A stretch of 64,000 bases of DNA from an uncultured Duncaniella sp. (GTDB lineage Bacteria > Bacteroidota > Bacteroidia > Bacteroidales > Muribaculaceae): NCBI GenBank assembly GCA_910589485.1, contig CAJUSW010000002.1, forward strand, positions 62,001-126,000, read 5' to 3'. This document shows, piece after piece, positions 42,449-50,824 of the stretch (position 1 is its first letter; each line of letters starts with the position of its first letter). The position numbers and the translations under genes were made by a program. The notes under the pieces are model-generated. The model was not told the DNA's origin. It did not search any database and saw nothing but the letters and a program-made list of their open reading frames with translations.

Positions 42449-44940
42449 ACAGCGAAGCACCAAAGGATATAGAGGTAAGAGGAGCCAGGGTACACAACCT
42501 GAAGGATGTGAACGTGGACATCCCGCTCAACCGCATTGTGGGGATAGCGGGCGTGTCGGGCTCGGGGAAATCGTCGCTGGCCTTGGGCGTGCTGTATGCC
42601 GAGGGATCGAGGCGATACCTGGAAGCCCTGTCGACCTACACGCGCCGGAGAATGACCCAGGCTCCGAAAGCCCAGGTGGACGAGGTGCTGTACGTGCCGG
42701 CGGCGATAGCCTTGCATCAGCGCCCCGGAGTGCCGGGAATCAGGAGCACATTCGGGACGGGTACGGAACTCCTGAACAGTCTCAGGCTGATGTTCTCGAG
42801 ACTCGCCTCACACCGCTGTCCCAAGTGCGGTCATTATCATGAGCCATCGCTCGACGTGGCTGCCGAGAAGGAGTTGGTGTGCGAAAACTGCGGGACACAT
42901 TTCTACGGACCGGGAGCCGAGGACCTGTCGTTCAACAGCACCGGAGCCTGCAAGAAATGCGGAGGCACCGGGACAGTGATGGCCGTGGACCGGTCGACCC
43001 TCGTGCCCGACGAAAGCAAGACTATCGATGAGGGCGCGGTGGCTCCATGGAACACGCTCATGTGGTCGCTCATGACCGATGTGTGCCGCGAGATGGGCGT
43101 GCGCACCGACGTGCCGTTCAATCAGCTCACACCCCGCGAGAGGGATATAGTGTTCAACGGCCCGGCCGAGAAGAAGCATATACTATACCGCCCCAAGAAC
43201 TCCAACCAGGCGACAGAACTCGACTTCACTTACTACAACGCAGTGTACACCGTGGAGAACGCCCTGGCCAAAGTCACCGATGAAAAAGGGATGAAGAGAG
43301 TGGAGCGGTTCCTGCGCAGCGATGTGTGTCCGGCATGTCACGGAACACGACTTTCGGAGGAAGCGCGGGCGCCGAGGATCATGGGAATCGGGCTTGACAA
43401 GGTGTGCGAGATGACGCTCGACGAGTGCATCGACTGGGTGAAAAAGGTGCCGGCATCGTTGCCTGAACCGATGCGCCAGATGGCGGAAAATATATGCGAT
43501 TCGTTCCTGTCGACTTCACGACGGCTCGTGGATTTAGGACTCGGATATCTGAGCCTCGACAGAGCGGCATCGACTCTATCGACCGGAGAGCGCCAGCGCA
43601 TGCAGTTGGCCCGTGTGGTGAGAAACCGCACGACCGGGGTGTTGTATGTGCTCGACGAGCCTTCAATAGGACTTCACCCCGCAAATATTGCCGGACTCAC
43701 CGGCGTGATGGACGACCTGATCGCCGACGGAAATTCAGTGATACTGGTGGACCACGACGCCCAGATACTCGGCCATTCCGACTGGATAGTGGAGATGGGT
43801 CCCGGGGCCGGAGCCGACGGCGGAGAAGTGATAGCGCAAGGAACTGTCGCCTCCATCGAAAAGGATAAAAGATCGCTAATCGGCCCCTTCCTCGCCGGCG
43901 AAAACGGGGCAAGAATCATCCCTACCGTAAGCGACGACGAGATGTTTGCCCTCGGGAAAATACACCTCTCCACCGCTCCCATCCACACCGTGAAACCGCT
44001 CGAAACCGACATCCCCAAAGGGCGCCTCACAGTGGTGACCGGAGTGTCGGGATCGGGAAAAACCACGCTGATTCTGGAGAGCCTCGTGCCGGCTCTTGAA
44101 GCCCTCACCAACGGCACTACCCTACCCGCCCACGTGAAGGAAATATCGGCTCCGGGCATAGAGCATGTAAAGCTGATCGACTCCACCCCCATCGGAGCCA
44201 ACGTGCGCTCCACAGTGGCCACGTATGCCAACATCCACGATGAGCTGAGGAAGATATTCGCCCGCACCGACGACGCGAAAGCACGCGGATACAAGGCGGG
44301 AGATTTCTCCTACAACACGGGACGGCTGAGATGCCCCGTGTGTGACGGCACAGGCATGGTGAGCCTCGACGTGCAGTTTCTGCCCGACGTGGATATACCG
44401 TGTCCCGAATGTCACGGATCGAGATACTCCCATGATGCCGCATTGGTGAAATGCCGGTGCAAGGACGGCTCCACATTCTCGCTCCCGCAGGCGATGGAGA
44501 GCGATGTGTCGGGAGCGATAGATATGTGCCGCGACTTCCGCACGGTGTCATCGCGCATATCCACCCTCAGGGATCTCGGACTCGGCTACCTCACGCTCGG
44601 AGAGGCCACCCCCAGCCTGTCGGGAGGTGAGGCGCAGAGACTGAAACTCGCTTCGGAGATGGGACGTCAGCAATCGGACTCGGTATTCGTGTTCGACGAA
44701 CCCACCATAGGTCTTCATCCCCTCGATGTGAGAAAACTTCTGGAGGTGTTCAACCATCTGCTCCAGTCGGGAGCGACGGTGATCGTAATAGAGCACGATA
44801 TGGACGTGATCAGGAACGCGGATTATATAATTGACATGGGACCCGGCGGAGGCGCGTCAGGAGGCCGTATTGTCGCCACAGGCACATCTGCCGATATCGC
44901 CACCAACCCCGACAGCGTGACGGGACGGTTTCTGAAGTAA
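42445..44940 (+). CDS. UvrA paralogue (class II UvrA-like ABC ATPase)
   Basis: An 831-residue UvrA-like protein, shorter than canonical UvrA (about 940) and apparently lacking the UvrB-binding domain, as in UvrA2/DrrC proteins linked to resistance to DNA-binding drugs. Both ATPase modules are present: Walker A GVSGSGKSSLAL with signature STGERQRMQLARVV and Walker B VLYVLDEPSIGL, then Walker A GVSGSGKTTLILES with LSGGEAQRLKLASEM and VFVFDEPTIGL. The first signature has STGE in place of SGGE. Zinc motifs include CPKCGHYHEP, CENCGTHFYG, CKKCGGTG, CPACHGTR and CPVCDGTG...CPECHGSR. It is coupled to hxlR. A role in clearing intercalated or alkylating compounds is inferred. uvrC lies nearby at 45565 but on the opposite strand. 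Confidence 0.9.
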   Translation: MNSEAPKDIEVRGARVHNLKDVNVDIPLNRIVGIAGVSGSGKSSLALGVLYAEGSRRYLEALSTYTRRRMTQAPKAQVDEVLYVPAAIALHQRPGVPGIRSTFGTGTELLNSLRLMFSRLASHRCPKCGHYHEPSLDVAAEKELVCENCGTHFYGPGAEDLSFNSTGACKKCGGTGTVMAVDRSTLVPDESKTIDEGAVAPWNTLMWSLMTDVCREMGVRTDVPFNQLTPRERDIVFNGPAEKKHILYRPKNSNQATELDFTYYNAVYTVENALAKVTDEKGMKRVERFLRSDVCPACHGTRLSEEARAPRIMGIGLDKVCEMTLDECIDWVKKVPASLPEPMRQMAENICDSFLSTSRRLVDLGLGYLSLDRAASTLSTGERQRMQLARVVRNRTTGVLYVLDEPSIGLHPANIAGLTGVMDDLIADGNSVILVDHDAQILGHSDWIVEMGPGAGADGGEVIAQGTVASIEKDKRSLIGPFLAGENGARIIPTVSDDEMFALGKIHLSTAPIHTVKPLETDIPKGRLTVVTGVSGSGKTTLILESLVPALEALTNGTTLPAHVKEISAPGIEHVKLIDSTPIGANVRSTVATYANIHDELRKIFARTDDAKARGYKAGDFSYNTGRLRCPVCDGTGMVSLDVQFLPDVDIPCPECHGSRYSHDAALVKCRCKDGSTFSLPQAMESDVSGAIDMCRDFRTVSSRISTLRDLGLGYLTLGEATPSLSGGEAQRLKLASEMGRQQSDSVFVFDEPTIGLHPLDVRKLLEVFNHLLQSGATVIVIEHDMDVIRNADYIIDMGPGGGASGGRIVATGTSADIATNPDSVTGRFLK

Positions 44941-44960
44941 GATAAAGAGAACTTATAGAC

Positions 44961-45005
44961 ATGCAATGTCGCGATCCGGCGGAAAAGCCTGGTCGCGACA
45001 TTGCA
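44961..45005. terminator. Bidirectional terminator between uvrA2 and the holin-like gene
   Basis: A perfect 14-bp stem (44961-44974 with 44992-45005) with a C/G-rich loop, 20 bp after the uvrA2 stop and abutting the stop of the convergent holin-like gene. It should end both transcripts. Confidence 0.75.
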
Positions 45006-45407
45006 TTATCTCTTCATCCGGAACAGCTGGGAGAGGAGTTTCAGGGCATTGAAAATATCGGTGCTGTGAGGGGAATTCTCAGCTATGCTCCGAGCCTCGA
45101 TAAGCGCGAGCGAAAGCGCCCCGAGTGTGGAAAGATAGGGATAAGGAGGGAGCGAGGCACGGCCCAATTCATCGAGAGTGACTATCGCGGTAATGATCAT
45201 TGCGTCGACCACTGAGAGGCAGAACAGGGCGAGATAGTAGGAGGAGAGCTTGGCTACAGTACGGCGAAATCCACGCGATGAGCAGGGACGATTCTCACGC
45301 CTGGCTCGTCGCAATCCGCTCACCAGATCGGCGAGCACTGCAAGCAGTACTCCGAGATATTCCACCGAGAGGAGTACGAGCAATGATGAAAGAAAATGAT
45401 GGTTCAT
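45006..45407 (-). CDS. Phage holin-like membrane protein
   Basis: About 133 residues from ATG 45407 (an upstream in-frame ATG would read through the promoter). The pattern is that of the Bacteroidota holin-like family: an N-terminal helix (FLSSLLVLLSVEYLGVLLAVLADLVSGLRRA), a basic loop (RRENRPCSSRGFRRTVAKLSSYY), two further hydrophobic stretches (LALFCLSVVDAMIITAIVTL, STLGALSLALIEARSIAE) and a basic tail. Such proteins are often found in prophages or domesticated loci beside amidases; here it stands alone. Its promoter carries the same 17-bp palindrome as the 4430 gene. It lies between two convergent repair genes, uvrA2 and uvrC. A role in controlled lysis or export is inferred only from family. 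Confidence 0.75.
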   Translation of the reverse strand: MNHHFLSSLLVLLSVEYLGVLLAVLADLVSGLRRARRENRPCSSRGFRRTVAKLSSYYLALFCLSVVDAMIITAIVTLDELGRASLPPYPYLSTLGALSLALIEARSIAENSPHSTDIFNALKLLSQLFRMKR

Positions 45408-45447
45408 GATGCGGAAAACTGAAGTGAAAATGAATATAAATTTTCCG

Positions 45448-45494
45448 CAAATATAATGCCACCGGCCGGGGGAAAAGGTGCGATAATGTCGCAC
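45448..45494 (-). promoter_or_regulatory. Palindrome-controlled promoter of the holin-like gene
   Basis: On the minus strand the palindrome GTGCGACATTATCGCAC (complement of 45478-45494) is followed after 22 bp by TATATTTG (complement of 45448-45455). Sequence, orientation and spacing are identical to 4343-4389, while the spacers differ. Expected +1 near 45444; palindrome centre near -42. Confidence 0.75.
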
Positions 45495-45564
45495 GGCTTC
45501 ACGTGGAAAATCAAGCCCGATCACCCGCTCCGGCACTAATTAATTAGTTGCCAAGACAGGCTCA

Positions 45565-47373
45565 TCAGCTGTCATGCAAGGCACCGTAGACAATCGAAGC
45601 CTTGGCTGGACCGATGACCTCGGCAATAGTATCGATGTCGGCTTCGCGCAGACGCTTCACACTCTTGAAATGCGAGAGTAGCGCGGTGCGGGTCTTCTCA
45701 CCCACCCCCTTAATACTGTCGAGCTCGGAGACGGCCTGCCCCTTGCTTCGGCGGTTGCGGTGATGGGTTATGCCGAAGCGGTGGGCCTCGTCACGGAGCT
45801 GCTGGACCACCTTCAGGCTCTCGCTGTTTTTGTCGATATAGAGGGGGATGCTGTCGCCCGGGAAGTAGATTTCCTCAAGCCGTTTCGCGATGCCCACTAC
45901 TGCGATTTTGCCACGCAGACCCATATCATCGAGAGCCTCCACGGCGGCCGAAAGCTGGCCCTTGCCACCGTCGACCACTATGAGCTGAGGGAGCGGCTGC
46001 CCCTCATTGACCAGGCGGGTGTAGCGCCGGGTGAGCACCTCCTTCATCGAGGCGAAATCATCGGGGCCCTCGACGGTCTTGATGTTGAAATGACGGTAGT
46101 CCTTTTTGGATGGTTTCGCGTCCTTGAACACCACGCACGAGGCGACAGGATTAGTGCCCTGGATGTTGGAATTATCGAAACATTCCACGTGGCGCGGCAG
46201 TTCGGAAAGGCGGAAATCGGAGCGCATACGCTCGAGGATCCTGTCGGTCCTCGCCGACGGATCGCGCTTCTCGATGGTCTTGATTTTGTCGACGCGGTGC
46301 TGACGGGCGTTCTTCTCCGACACCTCGAGCAGCTTGGCCTTGTCGCCCCGTTTTGGCACGATGAATTTCACCTCGGGCATCTCGCAATCGGGCTCCTCGG
46401 CCACTATCACTTCATCGTACTTCACGCCGAGTGTCTCGGCTATCTCGGCCATGGCATACGAGAGCAATTGTGGCACCGTCTCGTCGAGGCGACGGCGGTA
46501 GTCGAGAGTGACCGATTTCACCACTGCACCGTGGCGTATGTGCATATAGTTTATGTACACCTCGTCGTCCTCGTCGTGGACTCCAAACACGTCAATATTC
46601 TCGATGGTCTGGGACACGATGACGCTCTTGGCCTGGTAACGCTTTATGAGGTCGTACTGCTCCTTCAGCTCCTGGGCCTCCTCAAAGCGTAGCTCTATGG
46701 CGAGCTTCTCCATCTCCCCTTTCAGATAGCTGAGGAGTTCGGAAATATCGCCACGGAGTATGGCCCTCACCCGGTCGATATCGGCGCCGTAATCAGCCTC
46801 GGAAATAAGCCCCGTGCAGCATCCGCGACACCGCTTGAGATGGTAGTCGAGACACAGCCTGCCCTTGCCGGCCTTGATGTAGTCAGCGGTGATGAGATGT
46901 CGGCAGGAACGTATCTGGTAGAGACGGCGCACGAGGTCGAGCGTGGCCCGGGCAGATCCGGCATCGGTGTAAGGTCCGTAGTATTTCGAGCCGTCCTTGA
47001 TGCGCTGGCGCGTCATGAAAACCCGCGGATAAGGCTCGTTTGTAACCACGATCCAGGGGTAGGATTTATCATCCTTGAGCAGCACATTGTAGCGTGGCTG
47101 ATGCTCCTTGATCATGGAGGCCTCGAGGTTGAGAGCGTCCTGCTCGGTAGGCACCACAATGTAGGACATATCGACGATGGCCCGCACCAGCAGATTGGTG
47201 CGGAGGGAATCGTGGGTGCGGTTGAAGTAGGAACTGACGCGCCGTTTCAGGTTCTTTGCCTTACCCACATAGATCACCGTCCCCTCCGAGTCGTAGTACA
47301 TGTAGACTCCGGGGGTATCGGGAAGAATGGAGATCTTCTCTTCAAGGGCGGCTGACTTGCGGTGCTTGGGCAT
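45565..47373 (-). CDS. uvrC: UvrABC system protein C
   Basis: The 602-residue nucleotide-excision-repair nuclease that makes both incisions after UvrAB loads UvrB on damage. The N-terminal GIY-YIG nuclease is clear (DTPGVYMYYDSEGTVIYVGKAKNLKRRVSSYF), followed by a Cys-rich segment (CLDYHLKRCRGCCTG), the UVR-like helix (LAIELRFEEAQELKEQY), the RNase H-like second nuclease (RHVECFDNSNIQGTNPVASCVVF, PQLIVVDGGKGQLSAA) and C-terminal helix-hairpin-helix (LDSIKGVGEKTRTALLSHF). The start ATG at 47373 is preceded by a purine/pyrimidine leader shared with zupT. It is downstream of apt in a minus-strand run, separated by the AGTATAGAG inverted array. Confidence 0.95.
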   Translation of the reverse strand: MPKHRKSAALEEKISILPDTPGVYMYYDSEGTVIYVGKAKNLKRRVSSYFNRTHDSLRTNLLVRAIVDMSYIVVPTEQDALNLEASMIKEHQPRYNVLLKDDKSYPWIVVTNEPYPRVFMTRQRIKDGSKYYGPYTDAGSARATLDLVRRLYQIRSCRHLITADYIKAGKGRLCLDYHLKRCRGCCTGLISEADYGADIDRVRAILRGDISELLSYLKGEMEKLAIELRFEEAQELKEQYDLIKRYQAKSVIVSQTIENIDVFGVHDEDDEVYINYMHIRHGAVVKSVTLDYRRRLDETVPQLLSYAMAEIAETLGVKYDEVIVAEEPDCEMPEVKFIVPKRGDKAKLLEVSEKNARQHRVDKIKTIEKRDPSARTDRILERMRSDFRLSELPRHVECFDNSNIQGTNPVASCVVFKDAKPSKKDYRHFNIKTVEGPDDFASMKEVLTRRYTRLVNEGQPLPQLIVVDGGKGQLSAAVEALDDMGLRGKIAVVGIAKRLEEIYFPGDSIPLYIDKNSESLKVVQQLRDEAHRFGITHHRNRRSKGQAVSELDSIKGVGEKTRTALLSHFKSVKRLREADIDTIAEVIGPAKASIVYGALHDS

Positions 47374-47382
47374 TCTTTTTTA

Positions 47383-47658
47383 AGTATAGAGGGGAAAGTA
47401 TAGAGTATAGAGAAAGGGGAAGTATAGAGGGAAAAGTATAGAGTATAGAGAGGGATTTTAGTATAGAGGAGTTTTTAGTATAGAGGGGAAAGTATAGAGT
47501 ATAGAGGGAGGATGGGCGTAGAGAGTATAGAGTTTTTTTCGAGGGCTTGTAGAAGCCTCTTTTATCCTTATGTTTTATCCCACTCTCTATACTCTATACT
47601 TTTCCCTCTATACTGAAATACTCTATACTGAAATACTCTATACTTTATACTCTATACT
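47383..47658. repeat. Inverted array of AGTATAGAG / CTCTATACT nonamers
   Basis: The left half (47383-47532) has about eight clusters of AGTATAGAG, several doubled as AGTATAGAGTATAGAG. The right half (47582-47658) has the reverse complement CTCTATACT in about five clusters. A small hairpin (GAGGGCTT...AAGCCTC near 47540-47559) is at the centre. The whole 287-bp gap between apt and uvrC can fold into one long imperfect hairpin. Confidence 0.85.
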
Positions 47659-47660
47659 AA

Positions 47661-48179
47661 TCAATATGTAATCAATGCTGAGACTTCGGCGTCGGCGGGG
47701 AGGTTGGCGCGACCGTTGAGCGAGGACAGCTCGATGATGAAGTTGATGTAAATTTTCTTGGGGTTCATCTGCTTCACCAGATTGTAGGCCGCAGCCATTG
47801 TGCCACCGGTAGCGAGTACATCGTCGTGCAACACCACGATATCATCGGGAGTGATAGCGTCACGGTGAATCTCGATAATATCCTTGCCGTACTCCTTGTC
47901 GTAGGAAGCCTGGATAGTATCGGCGGGGAGCTTGCCGGGCTTGCGCACGGGCACGAATCCGGCGCCGAGTTCAAAGGCCAAAATTGAGCCTCCGATGAAG
48001 CCTCGCGACTCGATGCCCACTACCTTAGTAACGCCCTTGTCGCGGTAAAGTTGAGAGAGGTCCCAGCCTATGATATGCAATCCGCGGGGATCCTTGAAGA
48101 GAGTTGTGAGATCCTTGAACACGACACCCTTCTGAGGGAAATCGATGACGTCACGAATGTGAGATTTTAAGTATTCCAT
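47661..48179 (-). CDS. apt: Adenine phosphoribosyltransferase
   Basis: Purine salvage enzyme forming AMP from adenine and PRPP. The 172-residue protein has the N-terminal HIRDVIDFPQKGVVFKDLTTLF typical of APRT, VVGIESRGFIGGSILA, VRKPGKLP, and the PRPP-binding loop DDIVVLHDDVLATGGTMAAAYNLV. Length and start are normal. It is between mnmG (75-bp gap) and uvrC in a minus-strand run and likely cotranscribed with mnmG. Confidence 0.96.
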   Translation of the reverse strand: MEYLKSHIRDVIDFPQKGVVFKDLTTLFKDPRGLHIIGWDLSQLYRDKGVTKVVGIESRGFIGGSILAFELGAGFVPVRKPGKLPADTIQASYDKEYGKDIIEIHRDAITPDDIVVLHDDVLATGGTMAAAYNLVKQMNPKKIYINFIIELSSLNGRANLPADAEVSALITY

Positions 48180-48254
48180 TGGTAGGTCTATTATGAATTA
48201 AACTGTTTATTTCTATTGGGAAAACTGCAAATTGTTCCACGTGGAACAATATTT

Positions 48255-50135
48255 TTACCGCCCCAACAACAGGAGCAGTATGTTGACATCGGCAGGAGAA
48301 ACGCCGGGGATTCGCGAAGCCTGTGCTACATTTTCGGGATCGATGCGGATGAGTTTCTGACGCGCCTCGGTGGAAAGAGCCTTCACCAAAGCATAGTCAA
48401 TCTTGCCACGGAGACGGAGGTTTTCGAGGCGGTGAAGCTTGTCGGCGTTGAGCTGTTCGCGCTTTATGTAGCCTTGATATTTCATGAGGATTTCGGCAGC
48501 CTCCACGATCTCGTCGCGACGCGCAGGCTCGATTTTCTCCTCGATAAACCGGGCGAGCGGCTCGATGGCTCCCGACAGTTTTGCGAGATTCAAGCCGGGA
48601 CGGAGCACAAGCTCCTCGAGCTTCACCCCCTGCTTGAGCGGTTGCTCCCCTACACTCTCGAGCCACGGATTCAGGATGGCCGACTTCACCGAAAATTCCC
48701 GGCAGAACGAAATGAGCGCATCGCGCTGTTGGCGCTTCGACTCCATGGCCGCATAGCGCGAATCATCGGCAAGCCCTATGGAATGACCGCGCGGAGTGAG
48801 CCTCATATCGGCATCGTCCTGGCGCAGGAGTATGCGGTATTCGGCACGCGAGGTGAACATGCGGTAAGGCTCATCGACCCCTTTTGTGACCAAATCATCG
48901 ATCAGAACTCCAATATAAGCCTCGTCGCGGGCAAGTGTGAAAGGCTCCTCGCCACGTATCTTCAAGGCGGCATTTATTCCGGCAATGAGACCCTGACCGG
49001 CCGCCTCCTCATAACCCGTGGTGCCGTTGACCTGACCGGCCATAAAGAGGCCGCCGAGCACCTTTGATTCGAGTGAGTGATGCAACTGCGTGGGATCGAA
49101 AAAGTCGTACTCTATAGCATAGCCGGGACGGAAAAGCATCACATCGCGCAAGGCCGGAATGGTCTCGAGAGCCTCGATCTGTATATTGATCGGGAGCGAC
49201 GAGGAGAAGCCGTTGAGATAGTATTCGGTGGTGTTTTCCCCCTCGGGTTCGAGGAACAGCTGATGCTCATTCTTGTCGGCAAACGTCACAATCTTTGTCT
49301 CGATACTGGGGCAATATCGGGGGCCGATGCTACGGATCTGACCGTTGTAAAGCGGTGAATCCGGAAGGCCTCGGCGAAGTATCTCGTGAGTCTCCGTGTT
49401 GGTGTAAACCGTGTGGCATGGACGTTGCTCGAGTACACGCTCCACATCGGGCAGATAGGAGAATTTATGGAAATCGCTGTCCCCCTCCTGGAGAATGGTT
49501 TTGGACCAATCCACCGAACGGCCGTCGATGCGCACAGGTGTGCCGGTCTTCATGCGGTCGGTGGAAATGCCGAGCGATTTCAACTGTTCGGTTATGCCGT
49601 AGGCCGACGGCTCGGCCACTCGCCCACCCTCGATCTGTACGGGCCCTATGTGCATAAGTCCATTGAGGAAAGTACCGGCTGTGAGCACCACGGCCCGGGC
49701 GGTGAATGTGACACCGAGAGCCGTAACTACACCCTTGACCTCGCCATCCTCGATCACAAGCTCGCGCACGGAATCCTGCCACATATTCAGATTGGGAGTC
49801 CGCTCAAGAGTCTCGCGCCACAGGCGTGAAAACTCCATGCGGTCGCTCTGGGCACGCGGGCTCCACATAGCCGGTCCTTTCGAGCGGTTGAGCATACGGA
49901 ACTGTATGGCCGAACGATCGGTGATGACACCCATCATTCCGCCCAAAGCATCGATCTCGCGCACGATCTGCCCCTTGGCAATCCCGCCCACGGCAGGATT
50001 ACAGCTCATCTGGGCAATCTTATTCATATCGATAGTGATCAGCAGAGTCTGCGCGCCGAGAGTGGCGGCGGCATGTGCAGCCTCACATCCGGCGTGACCC
50101 GCACCGACAACTATCACATCAAATGAGAATTTCAC
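48255..50135 (-). CDS. mnmG: tRNA uridine 5-carboxymethylaminomethyl modification enzyme MnmG
   Basis: FAD enzyme that, with MnmE, modifies wobble uridine 34 in certain tRNAs. A GTG start at 50135 (VKFSFDVIVVGAGHAGCEAAHAAATLG) gives 626 residues, the usual length; the frame extends upstream into ybeY's region, which is rejected as coding. Motifs: Rossmann GAGHAGCEAA, AQMSCNPAVGGIAKGQIVREIDALGG, LTAGTFLNGLMHIG, LPDSPLYNGQIRSIGPRYCPSIE and TSRAEYRILLRQDDADMRLTPRG. It ends ILLLLLGR. It lies 67 bp downstream of the ybeY stop on the same strand. Confidence 0.95.
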   Translation of the reverse strand: MKFSFDVIVVGAGHAGCEAAHAAATLGAQTLLITIDMNKIAQMSCNPAVGGIAKGQIVREIDALGGMMGVITDRSAIQFRMLNRSKGPAMWSPRAQSDRMEFSRLWRETLERTPNLNMWQDSVRELVIEDGEVKGVVTALGVTFTARAVVLTAGTFLNGLMHIGPVQIEGGRVAEPSAYGITEQLKSLGISTDRMKTGTPVRIDGRSVDWSKTILQEGDSDFHKFSYLPDVERVLEQRPCHTVYTNTETHEILRRGLPDSPLYNGQIRSIGPRYCPSIETKIVTFADKNEHQLFLEPEGENTTEYYLNGFSSSLPINIQIEALETIPALRDVMLFRPGYAIEYDFFDPTQLHHSLESKVLGGLFMAGQVNGTTGYEEAAGQGLIAGINAALKIRGEEPFTLARDEAYIGVLIDDLVTKGVDEPYRMFTSRAEYRILLRQDDADMRLTPRGHSIGLADDSRYAAMESKRQQRDALISFCREFSVKSAILNPWLESVGEQPLKQGVKLEELVLRPGLNLAKLSGAIEPLARFIEEKIEPARRDEIVEAAEILMKYQGYIKREQLNADKLHRLENLRLRGKIDYALVKALSTEARQKLIRIDPENVAQASRIPGVSPADVNILLLLLGR

Positions 50136-50202
50136 TTGCAGGAAAAAATATGTAGTATATGTAATGTTGTAAAATCTACCCGTGGATGGAAGCGGGGGCG
50201 CC

Positions 50203-50634
50203 TCATTCCATAGAGGCAAGCAGAGCGAGAGCCTGGTTCTCGTGGCTCTCCATGATCTCGCGTTCGCCCGGTCCCTTGTCATTGATGCCGCACAGATGGA
50301 GCACTCCGTGGATTATCACGCGGAGCAGCTCGTTGTCGTAAGTCGCCCCGACCTTTTCGGCATTGGTGGCCACGGTGTCGAGCGAGATGAACATGTCGCC
50401 GCTTATCATGCGGCCACGCGAGTAATCAAACGTGATGATGTCCGTATAATAGTCGTGCTGCAGAAACTGACGGTTAACCTCGATGATCTTCTCATCATCG
50501 CAGAATATATATGTCAATGGCCCGGTGATGCGGCCGTGCAGTCGCGCCACCTCTCCGATCCAACGAGCCAGCATGTCCTTGTCGACAGCAGGCATGGGAG
50601 TCTCCTTGTCAGTGAGCCATTGAATGTCGTTCAT
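50203..50634 (-). CDS. ybeY: Endoribonuclease YbeY
   Basis: A 143-residue metal-dependent endoribonuclease for 16S rRNA 3'-end maturation and ribosome quality control. Start ATG 50634 (MNDIQWLTDKETPM); a longer frame to 50730 is excluded by the -7 box at 50640-50647. The metal-binding motif is RVIIHGVLHLCGINDKGPGEREIM, the Bacteroidota variant in which the third His of the usual HGxLHLxGxDH is replaced in the NDKGPGE segment. TDIITFDYSRG and MISGDMFISLDTV are family-typical. First gene of the ybeY-mnmG-apt run. Confidence 0.93.
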   Translation of the reverse strand: MNDIQWLTDKETPMPAVDKDMLARWIGEVARLHGRITGPLTYIFCDDEKIIEVNRQFLQHDYYTDIITFDYSRGRMISGDMFISLDTVATNAEKVGATYDNELLRVIIHGVLHLCGINDKGPGEREIMESHENQALALLASME

Positions 50635-50639
50635 GACTA

Positions 50640-50647
50640 CAAAGATA
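50640..50647 (-). promoter_or_regulatory. -7 box of the ybeY-mnmG-apt run
   Basis: The minus strand reads TATCTTTG. It sits immediately upstream of the chosen ybeY start, implying a very short leader, perhaps nearly leaderless. Confidence 0.5.
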
Positions 50648-50706
50648 GTGAAAATTTGCTCGGAAGCATAAAAAATTTTATTTCGCCTGATTCCGCAGAT
50701 AAAAAT

Positions 50707-50747
50707 ATTTGGCTTAATAAATTGAGACACAATTTATTAAGCCAAAT
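50707..50747. terminator. Long perfect hairpin between the DUF4254 gene and ybeY
   Basis: An 18-bp perfect stem (50707-50724 with 50730-50747) and 5-base loop, AT-rich, 77 bp below the DUF4254 stop. The minus strand continues with a T-rich run, so it is probably an intrinsic terminator for that gene. Confidence 0.75.
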
Positions 50748-50824
50748 TTAACCCTCTGAGATTTTAAAATTTGCCGTCGCGTTGGTTACCGGACGGGATT
50801 TTTACCGTTAAAACCGACCTTTTT

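Noticed and set aside
44961..45005. Third copy of the 17-bp regulatory palindrome
   Set aside because: It shares CGACATT with it, but the dyad is a long terminator stem with a different centre and no -7 box at 22 bp.
45408..45536. Upstream extension of the holin-like gene
   Set aside because: It would include the -7 box and the 17-bp palindrome; the start at 45407 gives the family N-terminus.
47383..47658. CRISPR or attachment-site array
   Set aside because: Nine-base units with irregular gaps and an inverted half; no spacers or integrase.
50136..50282. Upstream extension of mnmG
   Set aside because: The added residues match no MnmG, overlap ybeY, and a GTG start at 50135 gives the normal N-terminus.
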